From Dermatophagoides farinae (taxonomy: Eukaryota > Arthropoda > Arachnida > Sarcoptiformes > Pyroglyphidae): a stretch of 64,000 nt of DNA. A program made the translations under genes and the position numbers. Positions 1 through 11,474 of the stretch are shown one piece after another. The stretch spans positions 1,202,001-1,266,000 of the forward strand of contig NC_134680.1 of assembly GCF_024713945.1 (NCBI RefSeq), written 5' to 3'. Each line of letters begins with the position of its first letter. Within the stretch, counting starts at the first letter, position 1. Below the pieces are notes generated by a model, which saw only the letters and a program-made list of their open reading frames with translations, was not told where the DNA came from and ran no database searches.

Positions 1-325
1 TAAAAATTAAAATTGTTTTCACATATCATTATTGATTGATTGAGAATTTTCGAATGGTTGAAAGAATTCAATCATTGTGATGTTTTAAAATTTGAAAAAA
101 AAAATTAAGACAACTTTGATTCTTGACCATTCTGGATAAACATTTGAAGAAATAAAGAAAAACTAATATAACATGTCAGCTGATTTGATTCTGCACATGT
201 GCATTTACAATGATTCTGAATATTCGTTGAAGGAGAATTTGTGATCTCAAAGTTATAACGAGAAATTATTTCCATTTGATTCAATATCATTTTTTTCAGT
301 AAAAATAATCTAGTCCGATATAGTC
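1..325. other. 5' flank of Pdha
   Basis: AT-rich flank upstream of the pyruvate dehydrogenase start codon. I see no TATA box, repeat or other gene in it. Short open frames here are in AT-rich sequence and resemble no protein family. Confidence 0.5.
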
Positions 326-1672
326 ATGTTTTCATCACTAACAATTTCGACGATATGGCGAGCGCCCCGAATAAATTTGATTGTACGATGCCAACAACAA
401 CAACAACAAAAACAATTATCATCAGCAACATTTACCGTACATCCATATAAATTACATCGATTGGATGAAGGTCCATCGACCCAAGTTTCTTGTACACGTG
501 ATCAAGCATTACAATATTATCGACAAATGACAACCATTCGTAGATTGGAAGCAGCAGCAAATGCTTTATATAAAGAAAAAGCTGTTCGTGGTTTCTGTCA
601 TCTTTACACTGGTCAAGAAGCTGTCGCCGTTGGAATGGAAACTGCTATTACGTAATTACAAATATACCTTATTCGTTTGCATCATTAATTCCAATCTTTT
701 TTGTTTCATTTTAATTGAATTAAATAGGAAAAAAGATGCTGTCATCACTGCTTATAGAGCACATGGTTGGACATATTTACGTGGTGTATCACTTTTAGGT
801 GTTTTAGCAGAATTAACTGGTCGTCAATCTGGTTGTGCTCGTGGTAAAGGTGGTTCAATGCATCTTTATTGTGATGTATGTGTGATGGTTATCATTTCGA
901 ATTATAATGAAAATAAATATAATTGATTTGTTTTTTTTTATCATAGAGATTCTATGGTGGAAATGGTATCGTAGGTGCACAAATACCATTAGGTGCCGGT
1001 ATAGCATTGGCACAAAAATATACAGATTCCGGTGAAATTACATTGGCACTTTGTGGTGATGGTGCAGCGAATCAAGGTCAAGTGTTTGAAGCATTCAATA
1101 TGTCAGCATTATGGAAATTACCGGTTATTTTTATTGTCGAAAATAATGGCTACGGTATGGGTACATCAGCTGAACGTGCATCTGCATGTCCATTATTCTA
1201 TACACGTGGTGATTATGTACCCGGTATCTGGGTGGATGGTATGGATATATTGGCAGTTCGTCAAGCAACCGAATATTTAGTAAAAATGTGTCGTGATGGT
1301 CAAGGACCATTCGTTATGGAAGCAGCAACTTATCGTTATTTTGGTCATTCAGTATCCGATCCAGGTACAAGTTATCGTACACGTGATGAAGTACAAGAAG
1401 TACGTCGTTCACGTGATCCAATTACAATGTTTAAAGAAAATATTCTACAAGCTGAACTTGTTACTAGTGATGAATTGAAACAAATCGACATTGAAATACG
1501 TAAGGAAGTGGATGAAGCTGCACAAAAATCACGTGTAGATCCGGAATTACCTGTCGAACATTTATATAATGATGTATATGTAAATAAGATTGGATCCGAT
1601 ATACGTAGTACAACACCATTTCAACATCATAAACATGAAAATACTGCTAAACCATCAAATATTTCAATCTAA
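326..1672 (+). CDS. Pdha: Pyruvate dehydrogenase E1 component subunit alpha, mitochondrial
   Basis: Exons 326-651, 728-875 and 947-1672 join in frame (phases 2 and 0) to 399 residues, close to the usual 390-400. The enzyme is the thiamine-diphosphate-dependent E1 alpha subunit. It decarboxylates pyruvate and passes the acetyl group to the E2 lipoyl domain in the mitochondrial matrix, working as an alpha2beta2 tetramer with E1 beta. The N-terminus is basic, Gln-rich and acid-poor, as expected of a transit peptide. Visible family landmarks are [19 protein letters not shown], the thiamine-diphosphate motif GDG (195-197) to NN (224-225), and the regulatory loop [13 protein letters not shown]. That loop holds two serines (293, 300) matching the PDH-kinase sites of animal enzymes. 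The introns are 76 and 71 bp with GT-AG ends. Nothing looks broken, so this is very probably functional. Confidence 0.96.
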
Positions 1673-3872
1673 AAATGAAAATGCTTTATCTCATTATAAA
1701 TCGTTTCTATTTTTTCATCATTCACATTCTTTTCACTTAATCTTAATTTAGGCTTCACTAAACTACTTAAAATTAAAAAATAGAAGATTTTTACCAATTT
1801 CAAAAAATTGTTTTTCCTTTTTTTTCTTGTTGTTTGTTTGTTTGTTTGTTTATAATAATCTTTTTATTCTTTTCTTGGCTTTCAATCCATATATTTATAA
1901 AAATTATGATTCATATATATATATGTCACATGGTTTTTTCTTTTCTTTTCTTTTATCATTGTTTTATTGTCAAATGTTTTTCTTCTTGAATATACGAATT
2001 ACATTGATCAATAACAACAGGTAGTAAATATTTTTTGTTGCATTGTGTCAGGCATTAGGTTATCGAACCTCTATTATCATCAAATATTCAATAGGTCGTC
2101 ATATGCACGAAGGTGATAATAATTCGTCGTTTTTGAGCAATGATTTGAAAAAAAAAGTTTTTCAAAAAAAAAATCAAACAAAATGTTGCTATTCACATGA
2201 CGTGAAAAACAAAACTAAAAAAAAAAATCTAATTTTGGACATTTTATTTCCAGTTTCAATGATTCAATTTTAATTTTGTTTTCTGAAAATTGTGGTGAAC
2301 ACTTGAAAATTGGAATCTAAAAAAAAACTTCATTGAAACTTGTAAAGAAATGAATGTCTTCTCTTTTCGAAACACAATCATCATTATCATATGTGTGAAG
2401 AGTTTTACTCTCAATTTGGTTCTTGTGGGCAGATGTTCTTTCCGTTGTTGTTCCATTTCCAGTCCATCGAATCGATGATGATAATGAGGTTGTGTCTTCC
2501 TACACGTGTTTTTTTTCATGTAAACCTTTTTTCCTTTTTTTGTAGTTTACATAATGTGTGTGTAATCCGACAGATTGAAATATTCTCTCCATTTTCCATA
2601 ATCAAACAAAAATTTTTCATTTTTTTTAGGTAAAGAAAAAACCTTATGTATAATAAAATTGTGTTGATTTTTTTTTTGTTTTTCTGCTTTATGCCATTAT
2701 CATCATCATTATATATATAGAGGCGACATAAACACTTGTTGATTTTGTCGTTTGTATCACTAACACACACACACACACACACAGACAAATACATCATTAT
2801 ATTAGTCATAATTGTTGGTTTGATGAAATGAACGTGTTTGTGTGTGTGTGTGTTTACACGGTGCACTAAATGTGTTTACCTTTATTATTCAAATAATAGA
2901 ATTCAAAAACAGCCTAATCATCATTTAAATATTTTGAACAATAGAAAAAACATTTGACAATTTTTTTTCTGTTTCACAGTTGACACATCTTTTTGGGCGG
3001 CGGTTATATTTATCAACTCATTGTGTGTGTGTGCGTCGATGTTTTTCTAATTATTCAATTAAACAGCAATTTGCCAGCAAACAAAAACAACAAGAAAAAA
3101 CTTTGATGATAAACTAGAACGATAATTTATTTCAGACCAGCAGCAGTAACAACAACAACAACAACAACAACAACAACTGGCTTCCGATCCGAATTGTTCC
3201 AATTAATCAATCTTACAACGATTACTTTGGTCGTTTTTTTTTTGGTTTAAACTTTTTCCTCAAGTTTTTCCGTTGTATTGCAGTGCCCGGGCCATATATT
3301 GTACATCTAATCTTTAAACATATTATAAACTAATCGTATCTAATAACAACAACTGAAAAAAAACGGCAATTTTCTCATTCAAATATTTTTTTTTATCACA
3401 TATTCAAGGATCATCATCATCATCATAATCGACGTTGTTGTTGTTGTTGTCGATGCCATTATAAATACAACCATTTTTTTTTGTTTTGTTGTGATAAATT
3501 TACCAATTTACCAGTTATTGATATTATCAAATGTGAATATGTTTTTTTTTTCTTGGCCAACAGTTGTGTGAGATATTTGAAAAACAAAATGATAACGATA
3601 AATGAACATACGTAAATTGGCTTTTTTTTTCTTATTTGTTTTCAATCATCATCACCAACTACCATCAAAGAAAAAATTATCACCATTTTATAAATCAGCA
3701 TTGTACAGCATAAGAAAAAATTTCAGATTTCATATTCCATTTGTATATTTGGTGTTTTCTTGTGTGTGCGTGTTTGTGAATTATTTGAAATACGGGATAA
3801 AACTAAAAAAAAAAATGAAATGTGAACAGCAAATATAAACTGTGAAAGTGATTGAAAAAGAAAGAAGAAAAA
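1673..3872. other. Intergenic, simple-sequence-rich
   Basis: Holds a CA/TG run near 2762-2782, a GT run near 2837-2852, a CAA run near 3146-3175 and ATC/TTG runs near 3410-3450. The last 300 bases are probably the promoter and 5' UTR of the next gene. No gene or transposon was recognised; open frames here are low-complexity or in AT-rich DNA. Confidence 0.5.
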
Positions 3873-5102
3873 ATGGGAAATTCAAAATCATCAATGGATA
3901 ATAATTTACATAAATCTTTTGAGTAAGTACCATTTTTTTTTATTCAATTTTTAACTTTATTTTTTAAATATTCAATAAACAGTGATTATTTAATCGATAA
4001 TGGCATAAAACAATCATCAAATTCAATTTATATGAAAAGTTTTGATGAATATTATCATCTATATGGTAGTGAGCAGAAAATATCCGAATTAAAACGTGGT
4101 CGATCATTGTTTTATACAAAATCAAAGTCAACGGTTACCAACAATAATATTAATAATAATAATCATCATCAAAAGCAACAACAGAATTTTAAACGTAATA
4201 ATTCATTACCACCTGTATCACGTTTACAGCGAAAACAACAATCAATGAATACAAATGAAATGATGATGATTGAACCGAAACAATTACACAAAGGTTTCGA
4301 TATGATACGTCATCATTTTGGTCAGAAAGATTGTGAATGGTCACCACGATTAACTGAATTGGAAACATCGATATTATTGTTGAATGAAAAAGTAACTGAA
4401 TTAGAATTATCACGACAGGATTGTGTACGGAAATTATCGCAATTAAAAATTGAATTAGAACAGCAACATCAGCAGCAACAACAACAACAACAACAACAAA
4501 AGAATCCAAATTCAAGAAAAATTCTTCCATTACCACCAAACAACAACAAATCTAGACATAATTATGGCCACATTTTACGAATAAAATTTATTGAAAATTA
4601 CATGAAACGTTTAGAAAATTTATTACGAATTGATCGAGAACCATTTTTAGCCATTACAACTTGTTCATCATCATCATCATCAATTGATCATCATATCAAT
4701 AATGTTGATGATCGATTCTGTGATGAAAAATATGATGATAATGGTATGAGAATACCAATGCCACTACCACCACCACCACCAACGCAATTATCGTCATCAA
4801 GATTAACAACAACAACAACAGAAATGAAATGTCAACAGATAAAAAATTATTATGAATATCTATTAAAAACTGTGATGCCACAATTATATGGAAATCAAAA
4901 TTCATTTAAAAATAAATCTGATGAAAATTATTGCCAATTTCGAAAAACATTAATGGAATTACGTTATCGTGTACAGATGATTACAACACAATCTGAACAA
5001 CAATTATTGGATGCTAAACGTGCATTTATACAGGAAATTGATTCATATCTAAAAACATTGAATAATATGATTGTACATTGTGATCATCATCATTATGATT
5101 AA
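3873..5102 (+). CDS. Uncharacterised N-myristoylation-motif coiled-coil protein
   Basis: Not recognised as a named family. A first exon (3873-3922) starts at ATG with MGNSKSSMDN. It splices through a 60-bp intron (3923-3982, gtaagt...acag) in frame into 3983-5102, giving 389 residues. Gly2 plus Ser6 fits the N-myristoylation consensus, so the protein may be anchored to membranes; this is inference. A basic segment (KRGRSLFYTKSKS, about 53-65) follows, then Asn/His/Gln-rich linkers. A heptad-like helix (TELETSILLLNEKVTELELS, about 140-160, continuing to about 178) predicts a coiled coil. A poly-Gln run and a Pro-rich patch (PMPLPPPPPT) come next, and the C-terminus is helix-rich (about 300-380). 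A poly(A) signal AATAAA lies at 5142. The second exon alone would also be open from an internal ATG at 4032, but the upstream exon joins cleanly. An adaptor or scaffold role is possible but unsupported. Confidence 0.65.
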
Positions 5103-5670
5103 TGATGACAAGTCATCAAAATGAACGAATCAATATTTTGAAATAAAAATACGACCGTTTTTTCCATTAATAATGATATATTGAATTTAATCAAAACACA
5201 ATCATCAATTGTAATAGTAAATCAATATTTTGGAGTCCAATTTTTGGTACCGTTTTTTTTCATTTTTTTTTTTTTTTTGCTTCACAACCATCATAATTTT
5301 TTAGTTTCTGTTCTTTGTTTTCATTTTCAATTTCATTCATTTCATTAATGAATTTAGAATGAAAATAATAGGAAAAAATTCTAGATAATAAATGTTGAAC
5401 AAGAAAAAAAACCTAATTATATAGTTCAAAATTGTATAAAAAAATATCGATTCAATGATTGTGTGTACAACAGAAAGAATTTGAGAGAAAAAGATCAATG
5501 GAAGCAGGAGAAAAAATTATGATTATTATAGAAATAAATTTATAAAAGTTTTGATCATTATTGATTCTACACAAATTCTGACAAATTTCAGATCGAAACC
5601 ACAAATTTCGTTAGATAAAATAAAATATTTGCAAAAATTTTAACATTTGTCATCGTCACGTACTACCGGA
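5103..5670. other. Intergenic, gene 3' end and receptor-array 5' flank
   Basis: Contains the probable poly(A) signal (AATAAA, 5142) of the upstream gene, T-rich runs, and the 5' flank of the first receptor copy. An in-frame TAA at 5641-5643 precedes that copy's start, which supports the ATG at 5671. Confidence 0.5.
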
Positions 5671-7205
5671 ATGTTCTTACGTATTCATGAATTTAGCTAT
5701 GGCCAAATTAAACAATTGGTCCAACGCAAAGATGATTGTCGTTTACGAACGATACATCGATTGGAAGGGACCATCATAATATTCAATATTTTTCGTGCCA
5801 TAGCCATTTTATTGATGCTTAGACGGCCGGATTTATTTCCATTGTTTAAATATGAACATTTTTGCCATTTTATATGGCAACATCGTAATATTTATAATGA
5901 ATTTTTACTATTACTATTGATATTAGTACTCGCACTCATTGTTGTTGGTTTGAATACATTCTACCTTTGTGACACACAATCATTATCCTTTCAAGTTCTT
6001 TACGATATAATGGTCATCAATGTTGAAAATTATCGTAGATGTCGTATAAAGAATCCGATAATCATAAAACATGCAATCGAGCATCGACGGCAAAAATATC
6101 TTCGAAAACGTATGGCTATGAGCAAACCAATCATACCATTAGTCATTTATAGTCAATTCTGCTGGTTAAGAGCATGGTTTGTTTCTTGGATCGAAATGGA
6201 ATCATTTCGCTTGAATAGACACAGGTTCAAGAATAATCCGATGAAATTATTTTCAAAAGCACCATTACGTACCAGAGTTTATCTTGTCATTTTTATAATG
6301 ATACAAGATCAATTCAATTTTATTCTCAATTTAATTTCAAGTAAGTTTCGCACTATCAAGTCTTATGAATAACATTTACTATCATTTATCGATCCAGTGA
6401 TGTTAACAATTTACGTATTCATATTCTTTATTTTGGAATTTTATGACAATTATGTCGAAAGTTTTGGCATATGGATAATCATAATCATTGATCTATCAGC
6501 AGCATTTAATGGAGCGATAAATCTTTTACAATGCGGTCTATTGACCATATTCGCGGCATCAACATCATCATTAATATATTGTCTTTGTTTTCGCAGCCTG
6601 AATGAAAAACTCCGTTCATTAATACAAAATAAGAGCCCAAATCAATATTTTTCACCAATGAGTTTTTGGCAATTACAATTTATTTGTACTGAACATAATC
6701 GTCTATGTGGTTATATAATACGTACTGATCGTGAAAAATGGAGTATGGCATTATGTCAATTACTGATGGTTGGAATACCGATGAATGTATGTTTCGTATG
6801 CGTTCTAATATTTGGTCATCCAAGTCAAAGTGAACGTTTGATCTATTGGTTTATAACGGCATTACATGCATTCAGTTCGATTATACCGACAGCATCATTA
6901 GCTCATATTAATTCTTATATTGAACATATTCGATCATATATTTCAACGGGTATCCCATCTTTACGACATTTACGATTGAAATTGAAATATGAAAATCTTT
7001 ATGCTAGTCTCATGTATGGTGAACGTTATTGTTTTACATTTGGTTATTTTGGTAGCGTTACTTACACTACACTTTCCAAGGTTTGTCAATTGAATTTTTT
7101 ACAATTCAACATTTATTCAATTTTTTTCACATTTAGGCTTTTATCGCTTACATTGCAATATTCATTCTAGTAGCCAATTTTTATCAAAAACATTTCCTTA
7201 TGTGA
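5671..7205 (+). CDS. Gustatory-receptor-like multi-pass membrane protein, copy A
   Basis: Exons 5671-6340, 6398-7080 and 7137-7205 (phases 1 and 0) encode 473 residues. Hydrophobic stretches suggest about seven membrane spans: around IIIFNIFRAIAILLML, FLLLLLILVLALIVVGL, MLTIYVFIFFILEF, IDLSAAFNGAINLL with the following LTIFAASTSSLIYCL, LLMVGIPMNVCFVCVLIF, FITALHAFSSIIP and the last exon AFIAYIAIFILVANF. A very short final exon after a phase-0 intron, carrying the last span, is typical of arthropod gustatory receptors. Their TYhhhhhQF signature would here be a divergent AYIAIFI...NFYQ. No G-protein-receptor motifs (DRY, NPxxY) are present. If a gustatory receptor, it would be a ligand-gated cation channel on chemosensory neurons. 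The start is the ATG of MFLRIHEF; an in-frame stop lies 30 bases upstream. This is the first of three tandem copies. The fold is clearly multi-pass; the family is moderately sure. Confidence 0.7.
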
Positions 7206-7717
7206 ATGAGTATTAATTTCAAAAAAAAAATTCATCATTCAATTCGAATCATGTTTGTTTGTTTTTTACACAAAAAACAATATCCTCTTTCACATATAAA
7301 GTATTAATATTATCAAAAAACATTTTTATCCATGTATGTCATGAATGTTATTGTTTTATGATGAAATGTTTTTATGTTTTTATTTGTTAATAATGGTTTT
7401 TTCGGTTCATCAAAACAATTTTTATCTATAGCTAATGGAAATTTGAAATATAACGAAAAATTCTTGTGAAATAACATAAAAAATTGCCTATAACATTTTA
7501 ACACACGATTCTATTTATTAAAAAAATAATTTAAAATTATTTCTACTTAGAAAAATTTTTTTACTTATGAAGCAAGAAAAAATCGATAATTCTGAAATGA
7601 ATTTAATGGAATCGCATTTATATTGATTATTTCGAAACGGATAATAAGTCGCCGATCAAAACCTTATTGAAATATGTGCAAAAACTTCAACATTTGTCAT
7701 CGTTACGTACTACCGGA
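7206..7717 (+). repeat. Receptor-array spacer 1 (duplicated)
   Basis: AT-rich spacer between receptor copies A and B. It resembles the spacer at 9265-9698: both share blocks just after the stop codon (tgaatgagtattaatttca), around the ACAAAAAACAATATCC run, and before the next copy (aaaaatcgataattctgaaa). The duplicated unit therefore includes flanking DNA, not just coding exons. An 80-bp block around 7316-7394 is mostly missing from the second spacer. Confidence 0.75.
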
Positions 7718-9264
7718 ATGTTCTTACGTATTCATGAATTCAGCTATGGCCAAATTAAACAATTGGTCCAACGCAAAGATGATTGTCGTTTACGAACGAT
7801 ACATCGATTGGAAGCGGCCATCATAATATTCAATATTTTTCGTGCCATTGTCATTATATTGATGCTTAGACGGCCGGATTTATTTCCATTGTTTAGATAT
7901 GATCATTTTTGCCATTTTATATGGCAACATCGTAATATTTATAATGAGTTTTTACTATTACTATTGATATTAGTACTCGCACTCATTGTTGTTGGTTTGA
8001 ATGCATTCTACCTTTGTGATACACAATCATTATCCTTTCAAGTTCTTTACGATATAATGGTCATCAATGTTGAACATTATCGTAGATGTCGTATAAAGAA
8101 TCCGATAATCATAAAACATGCAATCGAGCATCGACGGCAAAAATATCTGCGAAAACGTATGGCTATGAGCAAACCAATCAAACCATTATTCATTTATAGT
8201 CAATTCTGCTGGTTTAGAGCATGGTTTGATTCTTGGATCGAAATGGAATCATTTCGATTGAATCGACGTAGGTTCACAAATAATCAGATGAAATTATTTT
8301 CAAAAGCACCATTACGTACAAGAGTCTATCTTGTCATTTTTATGATGATACAAGATCAAATCAATTTTATTCTCAATTTAATTTCAAGTAAGTTTCGCAC
8401 TATCAAGTCTTATGAATAACATTTGCTATCATTTATCGATACAGTGATGTTAACAATTTACGTATTCATATTCTTTATTTTGGAATTTTTTCACAATTAT
8501 GTCGAAAGTTTTGGCATATGGATAATCATAATCATTGATCTATCAGCTGCATTTAATGGAGCGATGAATCTTTTACAATCCGGTCTATTGACCATATTTG
8601 CGGCATCAACATCATCATTAATATATTGTCTTTGTTTTCATAATCTGAATCAAAAATTTCGCTCATTAATACAGAATATGGAGACGAAAAGACATTTTTC
8701 ACATATCAGTTTTTGGCAATTACAATTCATTCGCGTTGAACATAATCGTCTATGCGGTTATATAATTCGTACTGATAGTGAAAAATGGAGTATGGCATTA
8801 TGTCAATTACTAATGGTTGGAATACCGATGAATGTATGTTTCGTATGCGTTCTAATATTTGGCCATCCAAGTCAAAGTGAACGTTTGATCTATTGGTTTA
8901 TAACGGCATTACATGCATTTAGTTCGATTATACCTTCAGCATCATTAGCTCATATTAATTGTTATATTGAACAAATTCGATCATATATTTCAACGGGTAT
9001 CCCATCTTTACGCCATTTACGATTGAAATTGAAATATGAAAATCTTTATGCTAGTCTTATGTATGGTGAACGTTATTGTTTTACATTCGGTTATTTTGGT
9101 AGTGTCACATACATTACACTTTCCAAGGTTTGTCAATAGTATTTTTCATTGAATTCTTTAGTTCTAACATTTATCCAATTTTTTTCTACATTTAGGTTTT
9201 AATCGCTTATATTGCAATATTTATTCTAGTAGCCAATTTTTATCAAAAACATTTCCTTATGTGA
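7718..9264 (+). CDS. Gustatory-receptor-like multi-pass membrane protein, copy B
   Basis: Exons 7718-8387, 8445-9127 and 9196-9264 have lengths (670, 683, 69) identical to copies A and C and encode 473 residues. Both splice phases match and intron 1 is again 57 bp. Its opening (RTTGMFLRIHEFSYGQ, the part before Met being upstream-frame sequence) matches copy A. Its middle loop (HNLNQKFRSLIQNMETKRHF) matches copy C instead. Private changes include RRRFTNNQMK, PSASLAHINCYIEQIR and a last exon starting VLIAY in place of AFIAY. The frame is intact from start to stop, so probably functional. Only TTG lies upstream in frame, so the ATG at 7718 is preferred. Function is as proposed for copy A, with the same uncertainty. 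Confidence 0.7.
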
Positions 9265-9698
9265 ATGAGTATTAATTTCAAAAAAAAATTCATCATTCAA
9301 TTCGAATCATGTTTGTTTTTTTACACAAAAAACAATATCCTCTTTCATATATATAAAGTATTATCAAAAAAACATTGCTTTTATTTGTTACTAATGGTTT
9401 TTTCGGTTCATTAGAACAATTTTTATCTATAGCTAATGAAAATTTAAAATATTAATGAAAAAAAATTTTTGTAAATAACATAAAAAATTACCTATAACAT
9501 TTTGACTCACGATTTATCAGAAAATTAATTTGAAAATCATTTCTACTTAGAAAAGTTTTTTTTTACTTAGGAAGCAGGAAAAAATCGATAATTCTGAAAT
9601 GAATTTAATGGAACCGCATTTATTGATAATTTCTAAACTGCTGATGAGTCGTATGTTTGCAAGAAATTCAACATTTGTCTTCGTTACTTGCGACCAAA
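9265..9698 (+). repeat. Receptor-array spacer 2 (duplicated)
   Basis: Second spacer, homologous to 7206-7717 but shorter. Both hold poly-A/T runs and the conserved block ending about 100 bases before the next start codon. No separate promoter motif was recognised. Confidence 0.7.
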
Positions 9699-11238
9699 AT
9701 GTTCTTACGTATCCATGAATTTAGCTATGGCCAAATTAAACAATTGGTCCAACGCAGTGGTGATTGTCGTTTACGAACAATACATCGATTGGAAGTGGCC
9801 ATCGCAATATTCTACATTTTTCGTGCAATGGCCATTTTATTGATGCTTAGACTGCCGGATTTATTTCCACTGTTTAAATATGAACATTTTTGCCATTTTA
9901 TATGGCAACATCGTGACAGTTATGATGAATTTTTACTATTTCTATTGATATTAATAATCGCACTCATTGTTGTTGGTTTGAATGCATTCTATCTTTGTGA
10001 TACACAATCACTATCATTTCAAGTTCTTTACGATATAATGGTCATCAATGTTGAACATTATCGTAGATGTCGTATAAAGAATCCGATAATCATAAAACAT
10101 GCAATCGAGCATCGACGGCAAAAATATCTTCAAAAACGTATGGCTATGAGCAAACCAATCATACCATTAGTCATTTATAGCCAGTTCTACTGGTTAAGAG
10201 CATGGTTTGATTCTTGGGTCGAAATGGAATCATTTCGATTGAATAGACACAGGTTCAAGAATAATCCGATGAAATTATTTCCAAAAGCATCATTACGTAC
10301 AAGAGTCTATCTTGTCATTTTTATGATCATAGAGGATCAATTCAATTTTATTCTCAATTTAATTACAAGTAAGTTTCGCACTATCAAGTCTTATGAATAA
10401 CATTTATTTCCATGTATCGATACAGTGCTGTTATTAATTTGCGTATTCATATTCTTTATTTTGGAATATTATAACAATTATGTCGAAAGTTTTGGCATAT
10501 GGCTAATAGTAATCATTGATTTATCAGCTTCATTTAATGAATCGATGAATCTTTTACAATCAGGTCTATTGACCATATTCGCGGCAACAACATCATCATT
10601 AATATATTGTCTTTGTTTTCATAATCTGAATCAAAAATTTCGCTCATTAATACAGAATATGGAGTCGAAAAGACATTTTTCACCAATGAGTTTTTGGCAA
10701 TTACAATTCATTTTCTTTGAACATAATCGTCTTTGCGGTTATATAATACGTACTGATCGTGAAAAATGGAGTATGGCATTATGTCAATTACTGATGGTTG
10801 GAATACCGATGAATGTTTGTTTCGTATGCGTTCTAATATTTGGCCATCCAAGTCAACATGAACGTTTGATCTATTTGTTTATAACGGCAGTACATGCATT
10901 TAGTTCGATTATACCGACAGCATCATTAGCTCATATTAATTCTTATATTGAACATATTCGAACATATATTTCAACGGGTATCCCATCTTTACGACATTTA
11001 CGTTTGAAATTGAAATATGAAAATCTTTATGCTAGTCTTATGTATGGTGAACGTTATTGTTTTACATTTGGTTATTTTGGTAGCGTTACATACACTACAC
11101 TTTCCAAGGTTTGTTCATTTAAAATGATGGATTCTTTTTTTGTCACTTACTTTCATTTTCTCATTTTAGGCTATAATCGCTTATATTTCAATATTCATTT
11201 TAATAGCCAATTTTTATCTGAAACATTTCTGTTTGTAA
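9699..11238 (+). CDS. Gustatory-receptor-like multi-pass membrane protein, copy C
   Basis: Exons 9699-10368, 10426-11108 and 11170-11238 again have 670, 683 and 69 bases and encode 473 residues. This copy is the most divergent at both ends: LATKMFLRI upstream and at the start, VAIAIFYIFRAMAIL in span 1, HRDSYDEFLLFLLILIIAL in span 2, and a last exon AIIAYISIFILIANFYLKHFCL, which replaces the Gln of the QK pair with Leu. The middle loop agrees with copy B and other segments with copy A. No stop or frameshift was seen, so probably functional. It ends the array; the next gene lies on the opposite strand. Confidence 0.7.
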
Positions 11239-11474
11239 ATTTGAATTACAGATATGGTATCTTACTTAGGAACAAGTCCGTTTCAGAAGAAAATTCTTAA
11301 CTTGAATTTGTTGATTGTATCATTTAGTATTAAAAAATCATCATGCAAAAAATTTCTTTGTAGAATTAATTATAGAAAAATTGTAATATTAAAAAAAAAA
11401 TAAACGACGTCGTAATATTGTAAATAAATTCTGGAAAAAACTATTACTGCAAATGCATTTAAAAAAATGGTGAA
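11239..11474. other. Convergent 3' ends
   Basis: Short AT-rich gap between the last receptor copy (+) and the next gene (-), whose 3' ends face each other. A T/A-rich stretch near 11390-11405 could hold poly(A) signals for either strand. Nothing else was seen. Confidence 0.4.
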
